From Roseibium porphyridii (lineage in GTDB: Bacteria > Pseudomonadota > Alphaproteobacteria > Rhizobiales > Stappiaceae), in the NCBI RefSeq assembly GCF_026191725.2, contig NZ_CP120863.1, positions 4,816,001-4,880,000 of the forward strand: a stretch of 64,000 nt of DNA, in the 5' to 3' direction. The translations under genes and the position numbers were made by a program. The notes under the pieces were generated by a model. That model was not told the origin of the DNA. It saw only the letters and a list, made by a program, of their open reading frames with translations, and made no database searches. Of this stretch, positions 27,455 to 35,924 are shown piece by piece. Positions within the stretch are counted from its first letter, which is position 1. Each line of letters opens with the position of its first letter.

Positions 27455-28114
27455 CTAGTTTTGGACCTTTGTGAGAACGGCATAATCTGCATATCCCCGA
27501 TAGAGCTGGCGATATTCGAGGCACGCGCCTTTTCGTTTCGCAAGCGCCTCAAGTTCGGATTTCAGCTCACGACGCGGACTGACGTGGAATGACTTCAACC
27601 ACTTGAACAAAGCCTTCCGGAACCAGACCGGAAGTCTCTCTTGCTGACCGAAATCAACCACGTGAATGCGCCCTTCTTCGGCGAGGCAGCCACTGCCGGC
27701 GGCAAGCGCTTCTCGCCAGACCGGAATCATCGACAGCGTATAGGAATAAAAAACCCTGTCGAATGCCGGGACACCCAAACCTTCTGTCGCGAAAGGATCA
27801 GCGGCATCGCCTTCGATCAAGCTGACCCTATCTTCCACACCGGCTTTTTTGATGTTCTTTTCTGCGGTTTCCAGCATGTTTCTGGAAATATCAAGTCCGT
27901 AAAACCTTGCCTCCGGATATGCCTGCGCAGCCAACACGAGGTTCCGACCTGTGCCGCAACCCAGCTCCAGGACCTTGCCGCCTCTCGGTGGTTGCATGTC
28001 GCTGATCAACCGATCGCGACCGAGAAGATAGTATTTCCGCGTCAGGTCATAAAAATAGCGCTGGTTGCGATAGACAGAATCCATCAAACGGGCAGTTTCA
28101 ACGCTTCCGCTCAT
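27455..28114 (-). CDS. btaB: BtaB-type SAM-dependent N-methyltransferase (betaine lipid synthesis)
   Basis: 219 residues. In the betaine lipid pathway BtaB methylates diacylglyceryl-homoserine three times to give diacylglyceryl-N,N,N-trimethylhomoserine (DGTS). The class I motif is VLELGCGTGRNLVLAA (about 47-62), then FYGLDISRNML and a DFGQQERLPVWFR stretch. The N-terminal RLMDSVYRNQRYFYDLTRKY, then YLLGRDRL, is like BtaB/PmtA-type lipid methyltransferases. The ATG lies 21 bp downstream of the btaA stop. The pairing with btaA makes the assignment strong. Confidence 0.9.
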   Translation of the reverse strand: MSGSVETARLMDSVYRNQRYFYDLTRKYYLLGRDRLISDMQPPRGGKVLELGCGTGRNLVLAAQAYPEARFYGLDISRNMLETAEKNIKKAGVEDRVSLIEGDAADPFATEGLGVPAFDRVFYSYTLSMIPVWREALAAGSGCLAEEGRIHVVDFGQQERLPVWFRKALFKWLKSFHVSPRRELKSELEALAKRKGACLEYRQLYRGYADYAVLTKVQN

Positions 28115-28135
28115 TTGCGTTTCTGGACCCTTTGT

Positions 28136-29398
28136 CTACCCGTTGAACACATAGAGGTGGAACCCGCCATAGATGGACGAGCGATCCTGTCGACCGAGTT
28201 CAAGGCTTTCTTTTTCTTCATAGGTCCAACGATCAAGTATCGCGTCAGCGACGCGGCCGGGCAACAAAGACGGTTCGGCAGCAGTGCGAAACACGACCCT
28301 GGCACCTGGCTGGGCCGTCCGGGTGATCTCGCTCCAAAGAGCATTCAATTGATGATCGGTCATCCAGTCCTGCGCATCAAGAAGCACATAGGCATCCAGC
28401 ATGTCGTCGCCAACACCCTGCAAGTGCTCGGTGAAGTTCCGGTTCAGAACCCTCACCCTGCCGGCGCGTTCGCGAATTTCTTCAAAATGAGCTCGCTTCA
28501 GATAAGGCGGCAACGGTCCGGATTCTCCGGCAGGCCCGTCCCTGTCCGATGCATATCCACGCCCGAATGCCTGCCAGGCAAAATAGTTGTCCTGCATGGA
28601 AAAATCACAGGCGAGCTTTTCGAGACGTTGGCGCAAGACCGCTGACATGTCTCCATCAGCATTAGCTGAGACAAGCGCATCGTACTGCGCCGGCGGAATG
28701 CCCAGCCCATAAAGAGACATTTTTTTCGAGGTCGCCCAACGCACCAGTCGCTTGTCAAAAAGAGGTGCCAGTGCCGTATCGAAGAACGAACGCTGCTCCT
28801 CAAGCGATTTTGCCTTGACCATGTGCTTGGGGTCGATGCCGTAAAGCCTTGCCACAAGGTGACCCAGGCCGATGCAATATCCGAGGAGGCCGTGATGATA
28901 GAGGTCTCGGGAGAACAACGTAATGCGTTTGCGGCCCCAATTGGCCAGGTCACGCCCTTCCCAGTAAGCGATGGTTTCCGGATCAAGGTTGTCTTTTAGG
29001 AACCGCTGATAGGCCGCCACATTGGCTTTTTCGTCCGCTTCGCCGAAGAACCGGTAGAACGTTTCGTAGTTCGGGAAATACTTGGCGGCGGCCAACTTCA
29101 ACCGGCCGAGAGCCACGTGAGCACGGTTGAGGTCAACTGCGGTGATTTCTGCCGGATTGGCGGTCAGGTAGGACATGACATTGCAGCCGCCCGATGCAAT
29201 GGTGATCATTCTGCTTTCAGGTGTCAGTCGCAGAGCCTTCATGTCCACGTCCGGATCTTCCCAGATCTGAGGATAGACAAGGCCCTTGAAAGCGAAGGTG
29301 AACAGGCGCTCAAGGATTCCCTCGCGAGAGGTTGCCCCGGATCGGTGAACCGCGTTCTTTAGCCGTTTCTTGGACGCCGACAGCGTGCCATTCGCCAT
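28136..29398 (-). CDS. btaA: BtaA, SAM:diacylglycerol 3-amino-3-carboxypropyltransferase
   Basis: 420 residues, the normal BtaA length, from ATG 29398 (GGGAGAGGGC just upstream; a further upstream ATG at 29500 would overlap the Pho-box-like site and adds a poorly conserved segment). BtaA transfers the aminocarboxypropyl group of S-adenosylmethionine to diacylglycerol, producing diacylglyceryl-homoserine at the inner membrane. Shown by FKGLVYPQIWEDPDVDMKAL, then MITIASGGCNVMSYL, which is a SAM-binding motif, AVDLNRAHVALGRLKL and FSRDLYHHGLLGYCIG. First gene of a btaA-btaB operon, probably induced by phosphate starvation (see the site at 29442-29459). Confidence 0.93.
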   Translation of the reverse strand: MANGTLSASKKRLKNAVHRSGATSREGILERLFTFAFKGLVYPQIWEDPDVDMKALRLTPESRMITIASGGCNVMSYLTANPAEITAVDLNRAHVALGRLKLAAAKYFPNYETFYRFFGEADEKANVAAYQRFLKDNLDPETIAYWEGRDLANWGRKRITLFSRDLYHHGLLGYCIGLGHLVARLYGIDPKHMVKAKSLEEQRSFFDTALAPLFDKRLVRWATSKKMSLYGLGIPPAQYDALVSANADGDMSAVLRQRLEKLACDFSMQDNYFAWQAFGRGYASDRDGPAGESGPLPPYLKRAHFEEIRERAGRVRVLNRNFTEHLQGVGDDMLDAYVLLDAQDWMTDHQLNALWSEITRTAQPGARVVFRTAAEPSLLPGRVADAILDRWTYEEKESLELGRQDRSSIYGGFHLYVFNG

Positions 29399-29441
29399 TG
29401 CCCTCTCCCGAGTCGCCTGTGAAATGAACCTGCTTTCCGAT

Positions 29442-29459
29442 ACGGCAGAGACACGACAG
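29442..29459 (-). promoter_or_regulatory. Pho-box-like element upstream of btaA
   Basis: Minus-strand sequence CTGTCGT-GTCT-CTGCCGT: two 7-bp direct repeats with the 4-bp spacing of a PhoB box (consensus remembered as CTGTCAT-N4-CTGTCAT), one and two mismatches respectively. It ends 43 bp before the btaA ATG. btaAB is a known phosphate-starvation target in related bacteria, so the position makes biological sense. Confidence 0.55.
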
Positions 29460-29500
29460 TTTGGTGACGTTTCTGGAGAATTGTTCGATTGTCCGGGCAA

Positions 29501-29526
29501 TAAAAAATCCCCGCCGGAGCGGGGAT
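29501..29526 (-). terminator. Rho-independent terminator after L,D-transpeptidase gene
   Basis: 8-bp stem ATCCCCGC/GCGGGGAT with a 4-nt loop (29507-29526), followed on the minus strand by TTTTTTA. Lies 30 bp past the L,D-transpeptidase stop. Confidence 0.9.
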
Positions 29527-29556
29527 CTTCGGTTTCAAGTCTGGTCGAACAGCCGA

Positions 29557-30783
29557 CTAGCGGGTGACGACCACAAAATCCGTACCAAGACCTGTGTTGC
29601 GTTTGAAATTCCGGTCAGTGATGGTCAGGGATGTCCCTGGCGTCAGCATTTTGGAGATTTCGAGCGCGACTTTTTCCGGCATCACGACACGGTCAAGCAA
29701 GTCCTTTGAGTTGCCACCGCGGTCGCCTTCAGCTGAAACAGCTATCCAATCGACAGTCTGGTCGCCCTTTTCAAAATCGAGCGCAGTATAAACGTGCGTA
29801 CCGATGTCCTTGTCTATGTTCTTCAGCGTTACAGGCGCTGAATACACATCACGGAACTTGCGGCGCACACGCAGCATTGCATTCTGCGGCTTTTCATATC
29901 CGGCCTCGGCGTAGATCATTGCCACAAGCGCATCGGTCACATTGCCGGTTACCGGCAGCTCCGCACCTTCCTGATAAAGGCTCACGGCAGCACGTGTCTT
30001 GCGGCCAAAGATACCATCGACCGGACCGGCGTCGTAGCCCATCTCATTGAGAAGACGTTGCAGCACCCTTGTGCGGCTCGGCGCTTTTTGAGGTGTAATG
30101 ATCATCCGCAAAGGCTTGTCGAAATACGGATTTTCCGGCTCAGCCACAGGCAGCGAGGCCTGCAGGCTTGCAGGTTGAATGGCGCCACGCAGGGCGGAAT
30201 CTGCCTGAATGTTCCTGCTCGACAGGCTTGCAACTTTCGTTTCCGGAACGAAAGGCTGTGGCAAGACGCTGTGGCGGACGCTTTGCGGCTTTGCCGGATC
30301 CCTGGTGACCACGACATGCATGCCCCTGTCCGTCATGCTGTAAAGCGACTTGGCAAAAGGACGCGGCATGCGAATGCAGCCATGAGAGGCCGGATAGCCG
30401 GGCAATCTGCCCACATGCAGCGCAATACCTGACCAGGTAAGTCGTTGCATGAACGGCATTGGTGCATTGTCATAAAGATTGGAAAAATGTTTGCGGCGCT
30501 TTTCCAGGATCGAAAAAACACCCGTGGGCGTGCTGTGCCCGCGCTTTCCCGAAGAGATCGGCGACGTTTCGATCAGATCGAGCCCGCGATAAACCTGAAT
30601 CTGCTGTTCGTTCAACGATACCAGCATATGCAATGGCGGCTCGGTTGCCGCTTTTTCGGCATCCTTTGCAGTATCACGTGCCCAGGCACCGGATACGGCG
30701 GTAGCTGACAGAAGTGCTGCACTTGCCAGACCCAGCAGAGCGCGTGTCCGCCTTCCGCGGCTATATTTACTACAAGACGACAT
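29557..30783 (-). CDS. L,D-transpeptidase (YkuD) with peptidoglycan-binding domain
   Basis: 408 residues from ATG 30783 (GGGAG 7 bp upstream; an in-frame ATG 30 bp earlier is possible). Signal peptide or anchor about 16-36 (LLGLASAALLSATAVSGAWA). YkuD domain about 50-150 with the active site H134-G135-C136-I-R-M, plus the conserved HSTPTGVFSI region. A PG_binding_1-type domain (about 235-285) has LNEMGYDAGPVDGIFGRKTR. These enzymes crosslink peptidoglycan 3-3 or attach proteins to it. The C-terminal ~110 residues are unassigned. Periplasmic. Confidence 0.92.
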   Translation of the reverse strand: MSSCSKYSRGRRTRALLGLASAALLSATAVSGAWARDTAKDAEKAATEPPLHMLVSLNEQQIQVYRGLDLIETSPISSGKRGHSTPTGVFSILEKRRKHFSNLYDNAPMPFMQRLTWSGIALHVGRLPGYPASHGCIRMPRPFAKSLYSMTDRGMHVVVTRDPAKPQSVRHSVLPQPFVPETKVASLSSRNIQADSALRGAIQPASLQASLPVAEPENPYFDKPLRMIITPQKAPSRTRVLQRLLNEMGYDAGPVDGIFGRKTRAAVSLYQEGAELPVTGNVTDALVAMIYAEAGYEKPQNAMLRVRRKFRDVYSAPVTLKNIDKDIGTHVYTALDFEKGDQTVDWIAVSAEGDRGGNSKDLLDRVVMPEKVALEISKMLTPGTSLTITDRNFKRNTGLGTDFVVVTR

Positions 30784-31012
30784 CCCAGAGCTCCCCAACG
30801 CAAAACCTATCAAGCTCGACCTAGTGTTTAACCGAGATCTTTTTAGATCGGGTTAGGAAACACGGTTACTTATTGGTTTCCTTCACCCTTTCCCCCAATC
30901 CGTCGCACACTATCGGGACTCGATCTGTTATTCACATCACAAATTGTACAGCTCTGACTCCAAGATGTGAGGATTGCCGCGCCGGAGACTCGAGACGTCG
31001 CGCCTTTCCAAT

Positions 31013-32344
31013 CTATTTCTTCAGGCCATCCTGGAAGACGACCGCTTCACCACGGGACGGCGTTGTGAGCTCGTCTTCCCACATGACGCGCTGACCTCGC
31101 ACAATGGTGCCAATGGGCCAACCGGTCACGTCCTTACCGTCATATGGCGTCCAACCACACTTGGAAGCTATCCACTCGTTCCGGATGGTTTTCTTGAGCT
31201 TCATGTCCACGACGGTGAAGTCGGCATCATAGCCGATTGCGATCCGACCCTTGCGGGCAGTCTGGAACAGCCTGAGTGGGCCTGCGCTTGTCATATCGAC
31301 AAATCGGGCGAGGCTCAGTCGACCGGCGTTTACATGATCGAGCATGATGGGGACCAGTGTCTGAACACCCGTCATACCCGACGGAGAGGCAGGATAGGGC
31401 TTCTGCTTTTCCTCCAGCAGATGTGGCGCATGATCTGAGCCGAGTATATCGAGAATGCCCTGCTGCAAACCCCACCAAAGACGTTCCGAATGGCGCGGCG
31501 CGCGCACCGGCGGGTTCATCTGCACCAGCGAACCGAGACGGTGATAGGCCTCATCCGTCAATGTCAGATGATGCGGAGTAACTTCAATAGAGGCCACATC
31601 CTTGTGGGTGATCAGATAGTCCACTTCCTCCGCCGTCGAGAGGTGCAGAACATGGATCTTCGCGCCTGTTTCCCGGGCGATGGTGACAAGACGATCGGTA
31701 CATTTCAGTGCCGCGACTTCGTCCCGCCAGATCGGATGCGAACTCGGATCGCCCGCAACGCGCTCTCCCTCGCGCTCGCGCAGGCGAAATTCGTCTTCAG
31801 AGTGAAACGCCGCGCGACGTCTTGTTACCGACAAAATATCCCTGACACCCTGATCGTCTTCGACCAAAAGATCTCCGGTCGAGGACCCCATGAAGACCTT
31901 GATACCTGCAGCTGCCGGAAGACGCTCCAGCTCTGGAATGTCCTTCACGTTTTCCCGGGTACCACCAACCCAGAACGCAAAGTCGCAATGCATTCGGTGG
32001 TGACCACGGCTGACCTTGTCGGCAAGCGCTGCTTCACTTGTAGTCAAAGGGTTGGTGTTGGGCATTTCGAAGACAGTCGTCACTCCGCCCATTGCGGCAG
32101 CGCGCGATCCGGTTTCGAGGTCTTCCTTGTGCTCAAGTCCGGGCTCGCGGAAATGAACCTGTGTGTCCATCACTCCCGGCAGGACATGCAGTCCTGTGCA
32201 GTCGATCACTTCTCCGGCCTGAGCGCTGTCGAATGAACCGATGCCGGCGATGCGACCATTTCTTATCCCGACATCCCGAACCCCCTCGCCGTCCTGGTTG
32301 ACTACGGTTCCGCCTTGCAGGATCAGGTCATAGGTCGCGCTCAT
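31013..32344 (-). CDS. pyrC: Dihydroorotase-family amidohydrolase with QxH in place of HxH
   Basis: 443 residues, class I dihydroorotase-type amidohydrolase. Cyclises/opens dihydroorotate in pyrimidine synthesis. The N-terminal metal motif reads D60-T-Q62-V-H64-F-REPG instead of D-x-H-x-H; the other metal-related residues are present: K149 in GIKVFM, HVLHLSTAEE, TPHHLT and D304 in GSDHAPH. I recall the MDTQVHFREPG form in other Rhizobiales, so it is probably a lineage feature and not a local mutation. Activity as a true dihydroorotase is likely but not certain. Divergent from ygfZ. Confidence 0.82.
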   Translation of the reverse strand: MSATYDLILQGGTVVNQDGEGVRDVGIRNGRIAGIGSFDSAQAGEVIDCTGLHVLPGVMDTQVHFREPGLEHKEDLETGSRAAAMGGVTTVFEMPNTNPLTTSEAALADKVSRGHHRMHCDFAFWVGGTRENVKDIPELERLPAAAGIKVFMGSSTGDLLVEDDQGVRDILSVTRRRAAFHSEDEFRLREREGERVAGDPSSHPIWRDEVAALKCTDRLVTIARETGAKIHVLHLSTAEEVDYLITHKDVASIEVTPHHLTLTDEAYHRLGSLVQMNPPVRAPRHSERLWWGLQQGILDILGSDHAPHLLEEKQKPYPASPSGMTGVQTLVPIMLDHVNAGRLSLARFVDMTSAGPLRLFQTARKGRIAIGYDADFTVVDMKLKKTIRNEWIASKCGWTPYDGKDVTGWPIGTIVRGQRVMWEDELTTPSRGEAVVFQDGLKK

Positions 32345-32515
32345 TGGGCTCCTCCGGTATCACGTTCAGGGCAATCTGACTGGTCTCATGGGGCTTATAC
32401 GCGGCCCCCATAAAAAGAGCCAGACGCCACACCCGGTTTCCACTCTTGCCCGCACCAAGGAGAGCGCCTATTTGGGGCAAAGACGAAATTTCTTGTCCGA
32501 CAAAAGGAAGATGCC

Positions 32516-33406
32516 GTGCCGTCTGCAACTTACGCTCATCTGACCGATCGTTCGCTGATCAAGGTCGCCGGCGATGAAGCCACACATTTTCTGCAGAATC
32601 TGGTGACGTCGGATATCGACAATCTGGGCCAACTCGGCGCTGCGTCCGCAGCTCTGCTGACGCCTCAAGGCAAGATCCTCTTCGATTTTTTGATCTACAA
32701 GTTCGACGACGTTTACTATGTGGATGCGCCGAGTGCCGTGGCCACCGACCTGCTCAAACGCCTGACCTTTTACCGCTTGCGGGCGAAAGTCGACCTTGAG
32801 GCGGTTGATGCCGAAATTGGTGTCTTCGCTGTTTGGGGAAATGGAAAAGCTGCAGATAAAGGTCTTCTTTCAGTCAATGATCCCCGTCTGGAAGCACTCG
32901 GTCAACGGGTTGTCGGTCAGATCGACCAACTTTCGCAAACCCTTGATGGTGTCGCCGCGGACCTTTCTGCATATGATGCACATCGGATCGCACATGGCGT
33001 GCCGGAGGGACTGAAAGACTACGACTATTCTGACATCTTTCCGCATGATGCAGACCTCGACCAGCTGAACGGCGTCTCCTTTACCAAGGGCTGCTATGTC
33101 GGCCAGGAGGTTGTTTCGCGGGTCCAGCATCGTGGCACGGCTCGCAAGCGGTTCGTCAAGGTTGAAAGCAGCTCTGCTCTCTTTGACAAGGGAACTGACC
33201 TTACCGCCGCAGGAAAAAATGTTGGGACACTGGGGTCAACTGCCGTCGGTCAGAACGGGTCAGTCGGGCTGGCACTCATCCGCCTTGACAAGGTTGCGCA
33301 GGCCAAGGACAACGGCAACCCACTTCTATGCGGCGATGTGGAAGTCGACGTGATTCTGCCTGACTGGGCAAAATTCACTTGGCCTGAAACGAGCGCCGCG
33401 GACTGA
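32516..33406 (+). CDS. ygfZ: Folate-binding protein YgfZ/CAF17 (tRNA-modifying, Fe-S related)
   Basis: 296 residues from GTG 32516 with AAAAGGA 8 bp upstream (the ATG at 32511 is in another frame). The family signature KGCYVGQEVVSRVQHRG with its Cys is complete, and LTDRSLIKVAGDEATHFLQN lies at the start. GcvT-like fold protein that binds tetrahydrofolate and supports assembly of some Fe-S enzymes such as MiaB. First of four same-strand genes, with the HD gene 24 bp further on. Confidence 0.92.
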   Translation: MPSATYAHLTDRSLIKVAGDEATHFLQNLVTSDIDNLGQLGAASAALLTPQGKILFDFLIYKFDDVYYVDAPSAVATDLLKRLTFYRLRAKVDLEAVDAEIGVFAVWGNGKAADKGLLSVNDPRLEALGQRVVGQIDQLSQTLDGVAADLSAYDAHRIAHGVPEGLKDYDYSDIFPHDADLDQLNGVSFTKGCYVGQEVVSRVQHRGTARKRFVKVESSSALFDKGTDLTAAGKNVGTLGSTAVGQNGSVGLALIRLDKVAQAKDNGNPLLCGDVEVDVILPDWAKFTWPETSAAD

Positions 33407-33430
33407 AACCGCTCTTTGTCCTGAGGACCG

Positions 33431-34093
33431 ATGCCCGCTGCCCGCTCCGACCAGCCCCCTCGTGCCTGGCAACGCATGTTGTCGGGACGACGCCTGAATC
33501 TTCTTGACCCTTCTCCGCTCGACGTCGAGATTTCAGATATTGCGCACGGCCTTGCCCGGGTCGCTCGCTGGAATGGCCAAACCTTCGGCAATCACGCATT
33601 TTCAGTGGCCGAACACTCGCTGATCGTTGAAGACATAGCGCTGCAGCTCAGGCCCGATCTGACGGCAAACTGGCGGCTTGCCGTATTGCTGCACGACGCG
33701 CCGGAATACGTGATCGGAGACATGATTTCACCGTTCAAAGCGGTTATCGGCGAAGCCTACAAGGCCGTGGAAACCCGGCTGCAAGGCGCAATTCACTTGC
33801 GTTTCGGATTGCCTGCGGACATCCCCGCAACAGTCAAAAAACTTGCCAAACGAGCGGACATCATCAGCGCTTATTTCGAGGCCGTCGAACTCGCCGGTTT
33901 CGATGAGCAGGAAGCAGCCAAGATCTTTGGGCGGCCCCGTGGCTTTCCACTCAACAAGGATGGCAAATTGCACTACGGACTTGAGCCGATGCCGGTGGCC
34001 AAGGCCCAGGAAAAATTCATGGAACGCTTCAACGAGATCGAAGCCCTGCGCGAAGCTGGGAACAAACGAAGCGAACACAAAGCAAACGGGTGA
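33431..34093 (+). CDS. HD-domain phosphohydrolase (YfbR-like)
   Basis: 220 residues. HD superfamily metal-binding site: H in HAFSVAEHSL, HD in LLHDAPEYVIGDMISPFK, and a later D in AKRADIISAYFEAVELAG. Closest known type is YfbR/5'-deoxynucleotidase or a related HD-hydrolase; substrate unknown. The N-terminal ~45 residues precede the HD core, with RRLNLLDPSPLDVEISDIAH. Tightly spaced in the ygfZ-HD-PTP-nadQ run. Confidence 0.85.
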   Translation: MPAARSDQPPRAWQRMLSGRRLNLLDPSPLDVEISDIAHGLARVARWNGQTFGNHAFSVAEHSLIVEDIALQLRPDLTANWRLAVLLHDAPEYVIGDMISPFKAVIGEAYKAVETRLQGAIHLRFGLPADIPATVKKLAKRADIISAYFEAVELAGFDEQEAAKIFGRPRGFPLNKDGKLHYGLEPMPVAKAQEKFMERFNEIEALREAGNKRSEHKANG

Positions 34094-34145
34094 CCTTGAG
34101 CGCGAATGACCCTAGTTTGTTGGCAGACACTAAAAAGGTACTGCC

Positions 34146-34661
34146 ATGCTTCACGTGTGCTCCTTATCCAAGCTGACGGATACGGTGAATAAGACCGGCG
34201 CAAAATCACTGGTCACGCTAATCAATGCGGAGATGGAAGTACCGACGCCGGCCGGCATTGATCCCGGCAAGCACCTCTTCCTGGCCTTCAATGACATTGT
34301 TGACCCTGTCCAAGGATTGATCCCGGCAAGCGAACGGCATGTTGAAGATCTGCTTGCCTTTGTTAACTCCTGGGACAGGCAGGCGCCGCTGGTTATTCAT
34401 TGCTGGGCCGGGATCAGCAGATCTACGGCAGGAGCCTATGTTGCGGCCTGCACGCTCAACCCGACGGCAAACGAATATACGCTCGCAGCCCTGCTGCGGG
34501 AGCGCTCACCGTCGGCGACGCCAAACGCACGCATCGTTGCCATGGCTGACAAGTTGTTGGGCCGCGAGGGACGCATGATCGATGCCATTCGCGGGATTGG
34601 ACGAGGTGCCAACGCCTTTGAAGGAGCGCCGTTTCTCATGCCCATCGACATTCAGGAGTAG
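34146..34661 (+). CDS. Tyrosine-phosphatase-like (HCx5R) protein
   Basis: 171 residues. The signature HCWAGISRSTAGAYV (H-C-x5-R) is the P-loop of cysteine-based phosphatases. Similar proteins are annotated as protein tyrosine phosphatase in Rhizobiales, but a small-molecule substrate cannot be excluded. Two bases separate its stop from the nadQ start, so co-translation is likely. Begins MLHVCSLSKLTDTVNKTGAK; no membrane segment. Confidence 0.82.
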   Translation: MLHVCSLSKLTDTVNKTGAKSLVTLINAEMEVPTPAGIDPGKHLFLAFNDIVDPVQGLIPASERHVEDLLAFVNSWDRQAPLVIHCWAGISRSTAGAYVAACTLNPTANEYTLAALLRERSPSATPNARIVAMADKLLGREGRMIDAIRGIGRGANAFEGAPFLMPIDIQE

Positions 34662-34663
34662 CC

Positions 34664-35650
34664 ATGCCGCATCGGCAAGCCAGCATCGAAATCGGATTGA
34701 ATGCCGTCATCGTGTCGGTTTCCAACGGCATGCCCCAGATTGTCCACGTCAACGACACGGTGGACTCGCCCCTCAACGGACTTCCCTTCGGGCCGTTCGA
34801 CCCGATCCGACACCGTACCTTTGACATCGGTCTGAGGGCCTGGGTGGAAGAGCAGACCGCCTTGCGGCTCGGCTATGTCGAACAACTCTACACATTTGGA
34901 GATCGGGGCCGTCACCGCGTTGCCGGCGACGAAGGACCCCATGTGGTTTCCGTCGGCTACCTCGCCTTGACAAGGCAGACGCCAAATTCCGAGGAAACAC
35001 TGGCCAAACACAACTCCGCCTGGCATTCCTGGTATGACTATTTTCCCTGGGAGGACTGGCGAAGCGGACGTCCCTCACTTCTCGACAACGAAATACTGCC
35101 GACGCTCGACGCCTGGGCCCAGGAACCACCGGCGCCCGGAGAACCCCCAAGGCCACTTGCCCGCAGCGAACGTATTCACCTTGCCTTCGGCACCGGCACG
35201 ACAAGCTGGGACGAGGAACGCGCGCTCGAGCGCTATGAGCTGCTTTATGAAGCCGGATTGGTGCAGGAAGCCCGAACGGACGGCCGCGCCGCGGCGCAAG
35301 CCCGCGGCGATCTTCCTTTCCTTGGCGTGCCCATGAGGTTCGACCATCGACGCGTTCTGGCAACAGCGATCTCCCGTCTGCGCGGGAAGTTGAAATATCG
35401 GCCAGTCATTTTCGAACTCATGCCGGAAACTTTCACGCTGACAGACCTGCAAACATCCGTCGAAGCAATTTCCGGGCGTCACCTGCACAAACAGAATTTC
35501 AGGCGACTTGTTGAAAACGCTGATCTGGTGGAACCGACCGGAGCAACCTCGACGGCGACCGGTGGAAGGCCGGCCGCCCTGTTCCGTTTTCGTCATCAAC
35601 TGATGAGCGAGCGCCCTGCACCTGGATTGCGCGTTGGCGGAGGACGATAA
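34664..35650 (+). CDS. nadQ: NadQ-type NAD-metabolism regulator: degenerate Nudix plus winged helix
   Basis: 328 residues. The N-terminal ~160 residues have a Nudix-like fold in which the Nudix box is degenerate (RAWVEEQTALRLG in place of RELxEExG), so the domain probably binds but does not hydrolyse a ligand. The C-terminal part (about 220-310: RVLATAISRLRGKLKYRPVI, then FTLTDLQTSVEAISGR, HKQNFRRLVE) is the winged-helix region shared with NrtR-type regulators. This corresponds to the COG4111 family, which I remember as NadQ, a repressor of nad genes in alphaproteobacteria. nadABC lies 3 kb downstream. Last gene of its run. Confidence 0.82.
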   Translation: MPHRQASIEIGLNAVIVSVSNGMPQIVHVNDTVDSPLNGLPFGPFDPIRHRTFDIGLRAWVEEQTALRLGYVEQLYTFGDRGRHRVAGDEGPHVVSVGYLALTRQTPNSEETLAKHNSAWHSWYDYFPWEDWRSGRPSLLDNEILPTLDAWAQEPPAPGEPPRPLARSERIHLAFGTGTTSWDEERALERYELLYEAGLVQEARTDGRAAAQARGDLPFLGVPMRFDHRRVLATAISRLRGKLKYRPVIFELMPETFTLTDLQTSVEAISGRHLHKQNFRRLVENADLVEPTGATSTATGGRPAALFRFRHQLMSERPAPGLRVGGGR

Positions 35651-35683
35651 CCGCCAGTTGGTCGAATCGGCTTTTAATTTGTG

Positions 35684-35705
35684 CCTAAGACTTTGACGTC
35701 TTGGG
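35684..35705 (+). terminator. Possible terminator hairpin after nadQ
   Basis: CCTAAGAC (35684-35691) and GTCTTGGG (35698-35705) form an 8-bp arm pair with one mismatch and a 6-nt loop. No good T-run follows (TCAATTT), so it is a weak candidate. Confidence 0.3.
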
Positions 35706-35924
35706 TCAATTTCCGACATTCAGCACCAAAAACTACTTGGCAATATTAACCATAACTTCGCGCATTTGAGTTCGAACGCCGAGAAATTCCGCGAATTCTT
35801 CGCTTATTAACGCTCTTTCAAGGTTAAGCAGACATCTTCAATTGCAGTATTGCCGTTTACACGGCGTTAGCACCGTTCGTCCGGTGAACCGGGACGATGT
35901 GTAACGAGTTGGAGTTGGCTGCGT

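Noticed and set aside
27641..28645. 334-codon plus-strand ORF opposite btaB/btaA
   Set aside because: Antisense to two conserved genes; crosses their intergenic boundary and has no known domain.
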